This document shows, piece after piece, positions 20,057 through 31,314 of a DNA stretch of 64,000 nt (positions within the stretch are counted from its first letter, which is position 1; each line of letters begins with the position of its first letter). The DNA comes from JAUXFS01 sp963772635 (GTDB taxonomy: Bacteria; Pseudomonadota; Alphaproteobacteria; Rhodospirillales; Defluviicoccaceae). The DNA lies in assembly GCA_963772635.1 (NCBI GenBank), contig CAVYYK010000012.1:1-64000 (forward strand). Direction: 5' to 3'. Below the pieces are notes generated by a model. The model was not told where the DNA came from. It did not search any database and worked only from the letters and a program-made list of their open reading frames with translations. The translations under genes were made by a program, and so were the position numbers.

Positions 20057-20506
20057 GTCTCCGCCGGGTCACGGCTCCTAGCCTGGATTTCCCAGGTGGA
20101 TTGCTAACTTGATGACTTGCTTGGTCGATTGAACGAACCGCTATCGCGGGAGTGACGTAAGCGGCGCTTCCGCGGCCAAGCCATGGCGCAGCAGGTGCTG
20201 CTGCAACCTCGCTGAGGGCGAAGCCGCCCTCGTCGTAGAGCAGCGCGCCGGAAGCATTGCTTGGCATCACAAGTTGCAGGTTGGCGAGCGGCAGCACCAG
20301 CGGCGTGCGCAGCAGCATCAGGTTGCGCCAAGCCGCCGCGACTGCCTGCTCAACACGGGCATAAAGCGGGGGCCACAGGCGCGTCTTCGGAAATCGTGGC
20401 CGGAGGTGCCGCCCATCCTGCACCGGCGTCGCGAAGGGCGCGCGCACGCGGATGGCTGACGTCCTGCGACGATTCTTCCAGGGAATCATCAGCCTTTAAG
20501 TGGTCC
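20057..20506. other. Stretch without a recognisable gene
   Basis: A 161-codon ORF exists on the minus strand (20004-20489) but matches nothing I know and overlaps the end of bcp. Part of it (RLWPPLYARVEQAV, VMPSNASGALLYDEGGFAL) reads like real protein and may be a gene remnant. No promoter, repeat or RNA gene is evident. Confidence 0.35.
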
Positions 20507-20683
20507 CTAGCTGGGAACATTCAGACCTTGGAAAACCCCGAGCAGCCATAGAGCCACGACGATCACGAGTAGTACAACAAGAACACCACCAAGCCCGCGT
20601 CCTCCATATTGTCTATAACCATAATAGCCACCCCCGCCGCCAAACAAGAGGATCAGCACAACGATAATTAAAATTGTCGTCAT
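20507..20683 (-). CDS. Small glycine-rich membrane protein
   Basis: This 58-residue peptide starts at ATG 20683 with a GGAAGGCGGG ribosome site. It has two hydrophobic helices (TILIIVVLILLF and GVLVVLLVIVVALWLLG) around a Gly/Tyr loop, GGGGGYYGYRQYGGRG. It resembles short stress-related membrane peptides of the DUF3309 type, although the central loop differs. It lies next to a CsbD gene on the same strand. Function unknown. Confidence 0.65.
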   Translation of the reverse strand: MTTILIIVVLILLFGGGGGYYGYRQYGGRGLGGVLVVLLVIVVALWLLGVFQGLNVPS

Positions 20684-20768
20684 TTCCCGCCTTCCTTTCC
20701 TTCGCGCGATCAAGAAAAAGGCCAGCGCACCGCGGGCCTTGAAGTCCAATCAAAACCGATCTCGGTGT

Positions 20769-20969
20769 TCATTCCTGCGCCTTGGACCACTCATCGACTT
20801 CCTTACGAGCTTGATCCTTGGCGTAGCCATACCGCTCTTGGATTTTACCTTCCAGCTGATCGCGGCGGCCATTGATGACGTCCAAATCATCGTCGGTAAG
20901 CTTGCCCCACTGCTCCTTGATGTTGCCTTTGAACTGCTTCCAGTTCCCTTCAACGCGGTTCCAGTCCAT
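20769..20969 (-). CDS. CsbD family stress protein (YjbJ-like)
   Basis: This 66-residue hydrophilic protein begins MDWNRVEGNWKQFKGNIKEQW and continues KLTDDDLDVINGRRDQLEGK, the CsbD/YjbJ signature. The start at 20969 is preceded by GGAGGGTGCA; an upstream in-frame ATG (20984) is less likely. Members are induced under general stress or phosphate starvation; their molecular role is not settled. It is probably co-transcribed with the downstream membrane peptide. Confidence 0.92.
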   Translation of the reverse strand: MDWNRVEGNWKQFKGNIKEQWGKLTDDDLDVINGRRDQLEGKIQERYGYAKDQARKEVDEWSKAQE

Positions 20970-21357
20970 TGCACCCTCCATCATCTATGCGGCGAACAAA
21001 GTCAACGCCTCCTCCACGTCGACGCCGCAGACTTCAGCGCTGCCACAGCGAGAGAGCGAGCCGCGCCCCGCAGGCGTTCGGCTCGCTCATTCAGAGGACT
21101 TCGTCATCGATTCTTCTCCTATCCTCTAGCCAAGCGTTCGGCTCGGCCTTCTTCTTCTGGTGGAATTATAGGACGAGTTCAAGCGAAATACAAGCGCAGT
21201 GCGCGAATTACGGTCGATGCTTTTGTATTTACGCGATCCAACACTATGAAAGAGATCGAAGTGTGCGGTCTGGCGCGCTGTCGACAACCTTGTGCCAATC
21301 CAAGCACATCGGCGCCAACGACCGTTTGCCGCAGGTCAGGCACCACGGTGACTTACA
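20970..21357. other. Intergenic stretch, no gene seen
   Basis: I find no convincing coding sequence here. A short direct repeat, GCGTTCGGCTCG, occurs near 21075 and 21133. The stretch separates the CsbD gene from the transposase remnant and may hold the CsbD promoter. Confidence 0.3.
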
Positions 21358-21561
21358 CATGAGCCGCTCCTGCCAACGCCACACGCAGGTCTTGGATTTG
21401 CCCGCCTCGGCCATGATCGCCGAGGTGCCCAATCCCCCGTCGCTCAGAAGGATCATCCGCGCCCGCCAGACGTGCTTCTGCGGGCTCTTGGGGTCCGCGA
21501 TGACCGCGTGCAATCGCTGACGATCGGCGGCGGAGACGGTAAACGAGATTCGATTGCGCAT
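21358..21561 (-). pseudogene. IS630-family transposase N-terminal remnant
   Basis: The ORF here begins MRNRISFTVSAADRQRLH and continues KHVWRARMILLSDGG, TSAIMAEAGKSKTCVWRWQER, matching the helix-turn-helix N-terminus of IS630-type transposases. The family continues with a DDE catalytic domain, but after WQERLM the sequence becomes unrelated and stops at 21244. No catalytic residues and no clear terminal inverted repeats are seen, so this is a dead fragment. Confidence 0.75.
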
Positions 21562-21888
21562 CCTCCAGACTCGCACGCCACGGCGCAACACGGAATCCCG
21601 AATCGGGCTCTTTCGATCCGATCAAACCACCAGAAGATCGCCATGCAATGTCCCAACCATAAGCCGGATGGACCTCGATAGCCGGGTCTGCTAGCATTTT
21701 CGGCCCGAGGGAGAATTCTATCTGGGAAATCTCGGTTGAGACCCTTTCGCCTCGATTGCCTAGATCGAGCCATGGTTGCTTCAGGGTGGGTTCGGTCCGG
21801 GATTGCCGCCGTCGGCAGCGGCCTTCTCACCCTGTTCGGCGGGCGGAGATAAAGCTTCACATTCGCACGAACTAATCTGGAGAAGATC

Positions 21889-22046
21889 ATGAGTTCGGAA
21901 CGATCCTGATCATCATCCTGCTGCTCATGCTGATCGGCGTGCTGCCGACGTGGCCGCACAGCAGAAGCTGGGGATATCTCCCGACCGGCGCGTTGGGAAT
22001 CGTCCTGATCGTTGTCCTCGTTCTGCTGCTGCTCGGGCGAATATAG
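21889..22046 (+). CDS. DUF3309 small membrane protein, frame disturbed at the start
   Basis: From 21894 the frame reads FGTILIIILLLMLIGVLPTW, then PHSRSWGY, TGALGIVLIVVLVLLLLGRI and a stop at 22044-22046. This is the complete DUF3309 pattern: two hydrophobic helices around a LPTWPHS loop, about 52 residues. The ATG at 21889 with GGAGAAG upstream is one base out of frame with it, so a base is missing near 21892 by error or mutation. Function unknown; such genes accompany stress genes in alphaproteobacteria. Confidence 0.7.
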
Positions 22047-22207
22047 GCTAAGTAAACCGATTAATGTCTCTCTTCTCATCGATTTTGTTCAAGCCAGAAA
22101 ACATGATGGATGCCAAGGCTTAGCAACGCGATATGAGATTTAGGCATTCAAGAATCGCGTCACAGAAGGGCGGAGGCACGGTGTCTGACCGGCAAGGGGG
22201 GAAAAAC

Positions 22208-22513
22208 ATGACCCGGCTTCTCCAGCATCCGAAAAGTCACGTCGTCCAGCTTATTGGATGGCTGCAGGCGGCGGTGCTGGGCGCAAATGACGGAATTGTA
22301 TCGACAGCCAGCCTGATCCTCGGCGTGGCCGCTGCCTCTGCTCCTACCGCGGATGTGCTCATTGCCGGTGTCGCCGGTCTGGTCGCTGGAGCCATGTCGA
22401 TGGCTGCCGGTGAGTACGTATCAGTCAACTCGCAGGCTGACACCGAGGCAGCCGATCTTGCGCGTGAGCGGGCGGAGCTTGAGGCCCAGCCACCCGGAAT
22501 TGGATCGCCCGCG
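22208..22513 (+). pseudogene. Truncated VIT1/CCC1-family iron/manganese transporter, fused in frame to MscS
   Basis: From ATG 22208 (GGGGGG upstream) the frame reads HPKSHVVQLIGWLQAAVLGANDG then IVSTASLILGVAAAS, VAGLVAGAMSMAAGEYVSV and RERAELEAQ, the first third of a VIT-family transporter. Full-length members have about 230 residues and five membrane helices. Here only about 102 residues remain before the sequence runs without a stop into a complete MscS-type protein that has its own signal peptide. The remainder of the transporter is absent from the window. Confidence 0.72.
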
Positions 22514-23877
22514 ATGCTGCGGCGGATGCTGCGCGCCGCAGGGGTCGCCATGCTGCTGTTTGCCTGTGCGGCGCCTGCCCTGGCGCAGGATGTCGCCCCA
22601 GCCGTGCCGCCGCAGGCCGTGAAGATCGTTCCCGAAGCGAGCGATGCGAAGATTGAGGAACGTCTGCAACGCATCCTGAAATCGACCGGATGGTTCGAGG
22701 CGACGCGCGTATCAGTGCATGACGGGGTGGTCTTCCTCGACGGCACGACGGGGACGCAGGAGCATCGGGTCTGGGCTGGCACGCTAGCCGAAAACACGCA
22801 AGGCACTGTCGCCGTCGTCAACCGGATCGAGGCCAAAGCCGATGTCGGCTCTACCTTGGTGCGCGCAGGCGAGGAATTCACAAGCTTCTACCGGCAGATG
22901 GTCCGGGCCTGGCCGCTGGTGGCGCTCGCTGCACTTATCATCCTGGCGACATGGCTGATCGCCAGATTGGTGGCGCTGGCGGTTCGGCTATTGTTCGCGG
23001 GCCGCATCGAGTCCCGCTGCTGCTGTCGGTGGTGGCGCGGGCGTTTGCGATTTCAGTCTTTCTGCTGGGCCTCTATTTCGTGCTGCAATTTTCCGGACTG
23101 ACGCGGCTGGCCATCACCGTGCTTGGGGGCACCGGGCTGATCGGCATCATCATCGGCTTCGGCCTGCGCGACATCGCCGAGAATTTTCTAGCGAGCATCC
23201 TGCTCAGCGTGCGCAATCCCTTCCACAGCGGCGACCTGATCGATGTCGGCGGGCACACAGGTGTCGTCCAGAACCTGAACGTGCGCAGTACCGTGCTGCT
23301 CACGCTCGACGGCAATCAGGTGCAGATCCCAAACTCAACCGTCTACAAGAGTATCATCAAGAACTACAGCAGCATTCCGAGCCGCCGTGCCGAGTTTACG
23401 GTCGGCATCGGTTACGATTTCTCGGCCGCTAAGGCGCAGTCCCTGATCGCGGAGGTGTTGCAGGAGCATCCCGCCGTCCTCGAGACGCCCGAGCCGCTGG
23501 TGCTGGTGGGGGAGCTGGGCCCGGCAACGGTGAATTTGCGCATCTATTATTGGTTCGACAGCGCCACCTACTCGCCTTACAAAATTAATTCGGCGTTGCT
23601 ACGCCAGACCAAGAACGTGCTCCTCAAGGGTGGCATCGAACTGCCGGATTCCGCGCGCGAAGTGATTTTCCCCAAGGGCGTTCCCGTCATCCAGATGACA
23701 AGCACCGGAGAAGCCTCGCGCGAAGCCGAAAGCGGTGCCGGCGCAGCCCGTGCCGCTGACGAGATGAGCGATACGACGCCCAGCGAAGGCGCCTTGTCCA
23801 ACGAGACGTTGGAGATGCGGGAGCGGCAATCCGAAGGCAACCTGCCGGAAGCGCAAGAAAACCTGCTCAAGAAATAG
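22514..23877 (+). CDS. MscS-family mechanosensitive channel with periplasmic BON domain, one frame change
   Basis: Starting at ATG 22514 the protein has a signal peptide (MLLFACAAPALAQ), a BON domain at about residues 45-110 (KIEERLQRILKSTGWF, GVVFLDGTTGTQEHR), membrane helices, the pore-lining MscS helix (GTGLIGIIIGFGLRDIAENF) and the beta domain (NPFHSGDLIDVGG, NQVQIPNSTVYKSIIKNYS). The C-terminal tail is acidic. Near 23,010 the frame changes between GRIE and PLLLSVVARAF; together the pieces form about 454 residues. It is probably an osmotic safety valve. The ORF extends upstream into the truncated VIT gene. Confidence 0.82.
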
Positions 23878-24364
23878 CGCACCCTGCCCCGCGCCATGTG
23901 GGACACTCAGCTCGAAAAACCTACAAAACTGCGGGAAGAATGATGTGTCCCACTTTCCCATAAGCGTTTGCTTCTGTTTACTTCAGTGACCCCGCCCCTG
24001 GATACCATCGCATTAACCGAGTTTAGGAGCTTCAAACAGCAGGTTGAGGTGGTTGCGTGCCCCCGAAACCACCTTAACCGAACGCCGGTACGCATCAGGA
24101 ACGGCTGCGCCACTTGGGCCCGCGTTGCCGCCGTGTGCCAGCGCCAGCATCCCCGGTAAAGGCGCCGCTAACCGGCAAGTTTCGCGAGATTCTGGATTAG
24201 GCCGGAGGAGATGCGAAAAGCACTTAGTTTCATTGCGCCGTCCGTTTCATTCTGTTAGGCACGTTGCGACCGATCGTCCGCGACTTTGGACCGCCGGGCG
24301 CGACCCCGGTCGCAGCCAGGCGGGCACCGGGTCGACTTCTGCAACTGCCGTTCCGGGAGGTGTC
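23878..24364. other. Gene-free stretch with two inverted repeats
   Basis: No coding sequence is supported. GTGGGACAC (23898-23906) and GTGTCCCAC (23945-23953) form a 9-base inverted repeat with a 38-base gap. AGGTGGTT (24047-24054) and AACCACCT (24067-24074) form a second, 8-base stem. The first may be the mscS terminator or a mobile-element end. Confidence 0.4.
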
Positions 24365-24827
24365 ATGGCCAGCGAAAATATCGACAAATCCGCCGTCCTC
24401 AAGGTGATCAACAAGATCCTGGAAGCCGAACTCGCCGGCGTTGTCCGCTACACCCACTATTCGTTCATGGTGTACGGATACGGCCGCATCCCCATCGTCT
24501 CGTGGCTGCGATCGCAGGCGGAAGAATCAATGCTTCATGCGCAGGAGGCGGGGGAACTGGTCACGGCGCTGGGCGGACATCCGTCGCTCGGCATCGGCCG
24601 GTTGCTGGAAAGCGAAAAACACGACATCGGCGATATCCTCGAGGGAGTCGCTCACCCACGAGAAGGACGCGCTCGACCTCTATCGGCAGCTTCTGACCCT
24701 GGTCGATGGCCGCGACGTCATGCTCGAGGAATACGCCCGGCGGATGATCGCCGAGGAGACCATGCATATGAGTGAGGTCGACAAGATGCTTCGAATGCCG
24801 GGCGATATTCAGCCGTTCTCCGGATAA
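24365..24827 (+). CDS. bfr: Bacterioferritin/ferritin-like protein, one frame change
   Basis: This ferritin-like four-helix protein has about 153 residues. The ATG at 24365 follows GGGAGGT. The first diiron motif is in AEESMLHAQE and the second in AEETMHMSEV, with an N-terminal KVINKILEAELAGVVRYTHY helix. Near 24,648 the frame changes; EGVAHPREG belongs to the wrong frame and LTHEKDALDLYRQLLTLVD to the right one. Iron storage or a related ferroxidase role is expected. No haem-ligating methionine can be assigned with confidence. Confidence 0.83.
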
Positions 24828-24949
24828 GGACGCTTCGACCGATTAACCTGTTGTTATTCGCGGCGCTGATAGGGTAGCGCCGCGTCGGTCGGCTTCGAGC
24901 CACGGTGTGGCGATCGACGGAACGATCTTCCACACCACGAGGCACGTTG

Positions 24950-25465
24950 ATGGCCGAAGATATTCAGGACGGCGCCGAAGAAACCGACGAGGATGGCGAG
25001 GACGTCGAGAGCGACGTAACCCGGTGGCTCCGCCCCAAGCCCCTGGCAATCCTCGCCGCGGCGATCGTGGCGATCGCCATTGCCGCGGGCGGAGTCTCCT
25101 ATCTGGTCTGGGGTGGCGACGAAGACGAAGAGCCAGGAACGGCGACGATCGACCTGGGCGGGCCGCTTGTCTACCGTGAACTGCCCGAGGTCCTCGCCGA
25201 TTTGCAACCGGAAGGCCCGACGACCCACCACATCAAGCTGCAGATCGTAGCCGAACTCCCCGAAGACCATGTCCCGCTGATGGCCAAACACGAGATCGGC
25301 GTCGTCGACGCCGTATTGGCCCATCTGCGCACGCAAAGGCGTGACGACTTGACCGGAGAGGCCGGGGCCGAGCGCTTGCGATCGAATTTGCTCGCCGTCA
25401 TCAACGGCGAGATCGCCCCGGCCCAAGCCAGGACCATCCTGTTCAAAAGCTACCTGATGGATTGA
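24950..25465 (+). CDS. FliL-like single-pass membrane protein
   Basis: The protein has 171 residues from ATG 24950 (GAGG upstream). It has an acidic cytoplasmic head (DGAEETDEDGEDVES), one membrane helix (residues about 32-54, LAILAAAIVAIAIAAGG) and a periplasmic domain ending RSNLLAVINGEIAPAQARTI, the typical end of FliL family proteins that interact with the flagellar stator. No other flagellar gene lies in the window, so a stand-alone FliL paralogue is as likely as the true flagellar one. Confidence 0.72.
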   Translation: MAEDIQDGAEETDEDGEDVESDVTRWLRPKPLAILAAAIVAIAIAAGGVSYLVWGGDEDEEPGTATIDLGGPLVYRELPEVLADLQPEGPTTHHIKLQIVAELPEDHVPLMAKHEIGVVDAVLAHLRTQRRDDLTGEAGAERLRSNLLAVINGEIAPAQARTILFKSYLMD

Positions 25466-25481
25466 TCACCCGACGGACTGA

Positions 25482-26622
25482 TCAGTCGGCATCCGCCGCC
25501 GGTTCTTCGTCGGCAACCGTTAACCGGGTGGTGCGATTGGAAAGAGCGGCGGCCATGAAATCGTCGAGATCGCCGTCGAGCACCGCCTGGGTGTTGGAGG
25601 TCTCGACCCCCGTTCTGAGGTCCTTCACCATCTGATAGGGATGCAGCACGTACGAGCGGATCTGGTGTCCCCAGCCGATGTCCGCCTTCGCCTCGTGCTC
25701 CGCGCGCAATTTGTCCTCGCGCTTGCGCATTTCGAGTTCGTACAGGCGCGCACGCAGCATCGTCATCGCCGACGCCCGGTTCCGGTGCTGGGACCGGTCG
25801 TTCTGGCACTGCACCACGATGCCGGTGGGCAGGTGGGTGAGGCGCACGGCGCTGTCGGTCCGGTTGACGTGCTGGCCGCCGGCGCCCGACGCCCGGTAGG
25901 TGTCGACGCGCAGGTCCTTGTCCAGGACCTCGATATCGATCGAATCATCGATCACCGGATAGACCCCGACCGACGCGAAGCTCGTGTGTCGGCGGGCGCC
26001 GGAATCGAACGGCGAGATCCGCACCAACCTGTGCACGCCGCTCTCGGTCTTCAGCCAACCATAGGCATCGGTCCCCTTGACCTTTATCGTCGTCGACTTG
26101 ATGCCCGCTTCCTCGCCGGGGCTTTCTTCGATCCAGTCGACCTTGAAACGGCGCCGTTCGGCCCATCGCATATACATTCTGAGCAGCATCTCGGCCCAGT
26201 CCTGGGCCTCGGTACCGCCGGCGCCGGCGTGAACCTCGAGAAAGCAATCGTTGCCGTCGGCCTCACCGGACAGCAGCGTTTGCAATTCCGCCGCGGCTGC
26301 CTCCTTTTGCAGCGTGGTGAGTGCGTCCTCGGCATCGGCGACAACCTCGGCGTCCTCCTCGGCCTCGCCCAATTCCAACATCGCCATGTTGTCCGAAAAA
26401 TCGCGCTCGAGAGTATCGATCCGGCCGATACGCTCTTCGACACGGGTGCGTTCGCGCATCACCACCTGCGCTTCGCCGGGGTTCCCCCAGAAATCGGGGT
26501 CCTCCGCGAGGGTGTTCAGCTCGGCGAGACGCCTGACTGCGGCATCGTAGTCAAAGATGCCTCCTCAGCCTTTCCAGTGACTCGCGGGTCACCTGGACAA
26601 TGGCTTCGATTTCGGCGCGCAT
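25482..26622 (-). CDS. prfB: Peptide chain release factor 2, expressed by programmed +1 frameshift
   Basis: RF2 terminates translation at UGA and UAA. The short first frame starts at ATG 26622 (MRAEIEAIVQVTRESLERL) and ends in CTT TGA at codon 24; a +1 shift continues DYDAAVRRLAELNTL into the main frame, giving about 379 residues. The main frame has the RF2 anticodon tripeptide in ISPFDSGARR and the catalytic GGQ in SGAGGQHVNRT. The usual start drawn at 26465 omits the N-terminal domain. It is downstream of the PBP1A gene, as in many alphaproteobacteria. Confidence 0.96.
26551..26565 (-). promoter_or_regulatory. RF2 programmed frameshift site
   Basis: On the minus strand the site reads AGGAGG, CAT, CTT, TGA, C. 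This is the internal Shine-Dalgarno-like element three bases before the slippery CTT followed by an in-frame UGA, as in E. coli prfB. Low RF2 delays termination at UGA and favours the +1 slip, which autoregulates synthesis. Confidence 0.93.
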
Positions 26623-26726
26623 GCACTGGCTCCGTCGCAAGAATTTCAAAGACGACGCTTGTACCGAGGAATATCGGCGGCGGCAAGGGAGTCGCCTAGG
26701 GCCTGTTGACAATAGGATGGCGCCGT

Positions 26727-26748
26727 GGCGGGATCGGATTTTCCCGCC
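26727..26748. terminator. Stem-loop between the PBP1A gene and prfB
   Basis: GGCGGGA and TCCCGCC form a 7-base stem around an 8-base loop in the 254-base gap. No T-run follows convincingly, so this may be an attenuating or processing hairpin rather than a terminator. Confidence 0.35.
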
Positions 26749-26876
26749 GGCTAGGAGCGGGCTACGCCGTGTGGCAGGCCCCACACAAGCGGTCCGCGAC
26801 GACGCGGGCGGGAAAAGACGACCCGTCCCGGAGGGATTGCTCCAGGATGGGCGCAGTCCGCTGATGGATCAAGACG

Positions 26877-29318
<2,442 letters not shown>

Positions 29319-29463
29319 TCAACTCTCACAGCAGTCCCGGCGCAGGGAGATCCCACCGGTTCCGACCGATACTCCACCCTCGACCGGATATCGACCAAGA
29401 GGAGGACAATTGTGCCAATACACTGTGACCTGGATATGGCCCACAAATCGGCGATATGGAAGG

Positions 29464-30745
29464 CTAATTCCTGAAAGCCTCCTCGACGCCGACGAGATAT
29501 CTGTCGATGCCGCGGGCAATCGCGGCCGCCAGTTTTTGCCGGTACGCCTTGGTCCGCAGCATCTTTTCGTCCCCTCGATTGGAAAGGAAGCCCAGTTCCA
29601 CCAACACCGACGGGACATCCGGAGCCTTGAGCACGGCAAACCCGGCGAACCGGTGGGTGTTGCGCAAAAGCCGCGTCTCGCGGCGCAACTCGTCGACCAG
29701 AAGCGCTGCGAACTGGGCCGATCGGTTCATCGTCTCGCGCTGCGCCAGATCAATGAGGATATTCGCCACCTCGGACGTCTCTTGGGTCAGATCGACTCCG
29801 GCGATCAGATCCGCCTTGTTTTCCTGCACGGCGAGCGCCGCCGCTTCCGCGTCGGAAGCCGTCTCGGATAGAGTATAGACGGAGGCGCCGCGAACCTGCC
29901 TGTTCGGCATGGTATCGGCGTGGAGCGAAACGAAAAGGTCCGCGCCGGCGTCTCGCCCGAAGGCTACCCGATCTCGCAACCGAATAAACTTGTCCTGCTC
30001 GCGCGTGAGAACTACCCGATAACCGCCCAATCGTTGCAACTCGTTCCTGACATCGCGGGCAGCCGCCAGGGTAACGTTCTTTTCATAGGTGCCGGAAACA
30101 CCGATGGCGCCGGGATCATCCCCGCCGTGTCCGGGGTCGATGACGATCACGCGCTGTACGGGGGAGGACCCGGGCCTCGGTGGCGGTGGGGCGAAGGTCA
30201 GTGACGGCGACGGATTGGTGGTCGGACGACTCGCCGCCGGCGCACGCTTGAGCCCGCGGATGGAGGACATAAAGGCGTTGCCGTCGGCGGCAACGAGATC
30301 GACGACCAGGCGATATCCCTTGTCATCGAGGGGCTTCATGACAAATGCCTCGTTGACGGCGACAGGACCGTTGCAGTCCAGCACCAATCGCGAAGTGCCC
30401 GGCCTGAACAACCCGTAGCGGAGTTTGCCGAAAAGTCCCTTTCGCGACGGCAGCGCGGTCGCCGCCAATTCCCATTTGATCTCTGGCATGTCGATGACCA
30501 CCCGATACGGGTCGTCAAGGGTAAATAGGTCGAATGTCACATGATCGCTCAAATCGAGAACGAGTTCGGGTGACCTCATCCTGCAGACCGACACGCGCAC
30601 CCGTAGCCACCGCGGCCGGCTTGGCCCGCGCCGGTTCGGGACTCGCAACAGCAGTCACCGCGCCAAAGACGGCGAACGCCAGAGCGATCAGGCGCAGTCC
30701 GCAAACGAGCCGTCTCCTATGCCGCATTACGCGTCCAAGGCTCAC
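29464..30745 (-). CDS. amiC: N-acetylmuramoyl-L-alanine amidase AmiC-like, one frame change
   Basis: This periplasmic amidase splits peptidoglycan at the septum. The N-terminal frame (GTG 30745, with GGAG upstream, or ATG 30727) gives a signal peptide ending near ASPEPARA. Near 30,568 the frame changes, and an AMIN targeting domain follows (ELVLDLSDHVTFDLF, PGTSRLVLDCNGP). The catalytic Amidase_3 domain has IDPGHGGDDPGAIG, LFVSLHADTMPNR and the glutamate in PSVLVELGFLSN, consistent with zinc ligands and catalytic base. A proline-rich linker (PPPPRPGSSP) joins the domains. It is divergent from rne. Confidence 0.9.
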
Positions 30746-31314
30746 CTTCGGTCTCCGGCATCTCGGGCGTCGATCGCAATCTCGTCAAAACAGCACGAGG
30801 ATGCGTCTGCCTGGCATCGAGTTGGTGGCCGGGCACCCTGTCGATCGAACCGGAAGCGAGGGGATTCAGCCTCCTCCGTTGTTTCCGTCGCGCGAGCATG
30901 AGATTTACGGCCATCTCCGGGGACTTTGCAACGTTGTTCGCGTCGCGGGACGGCAAACTTCGGAAGAAGACGATTGTAGAAACGAATTCCTACGTTTATG
31001 TTAACCAAGCGCTCGCCAACCATCGGTAGGTGATGCGCGATCTGCGTCGCAGACAACGAGGCAGAATGGGCAGCTGGTCCGAATCGACCGGTTGCACGCA
31101 GGACTAGGATCAGGCGGCCGCAAAGGCTGCCGGAATTAAGAGTAGAAGCTTTTCATGCCGATGAGAGCAGCCCGACCGTTCTTCTCCTCGCTCCCGACAC
31201 GCCGGGGCTTGGAAGGTGCGAACGCTGGCGCTTCCGGCCATCTGACAACGAGCAGCAACCGCGTTTTCGGCCATGGGCCGGAGCCGGCGGCGATGCTTTG
31301 GAGTTATGGGATTT
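30746..31314. other. Divergent intergenic region between amiC and rne
   Basis: This 569-base stretch holds no convincing gene. It must contain the promoters of amiC and rne. Long rne leaders are known to mediate feedback by RNase E; whether this leader does so cannot be judged from sequence alone. Confidence 0.4.

Noticed and set aside
20004..20489. 161-codon minus-strand ORF after bcp
   Set aside because: No recognisable family, overlaps bcp, and no clear ribosome site; left as unresolved DNA.
25476..25487. Perfect 12-base palindrome GACTGATCAGTC at the prfB stop
   Set aside because: Too short and lacking a loop or T-run to be a terminator; probably chance.
26551..26553. TGA in the 5' part of prfB as a sequencing error
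   Set aside because: The surrounding AGGAGG-CAT-CTT-TGA-C is the known programmed frameshift signal, so it is functional.
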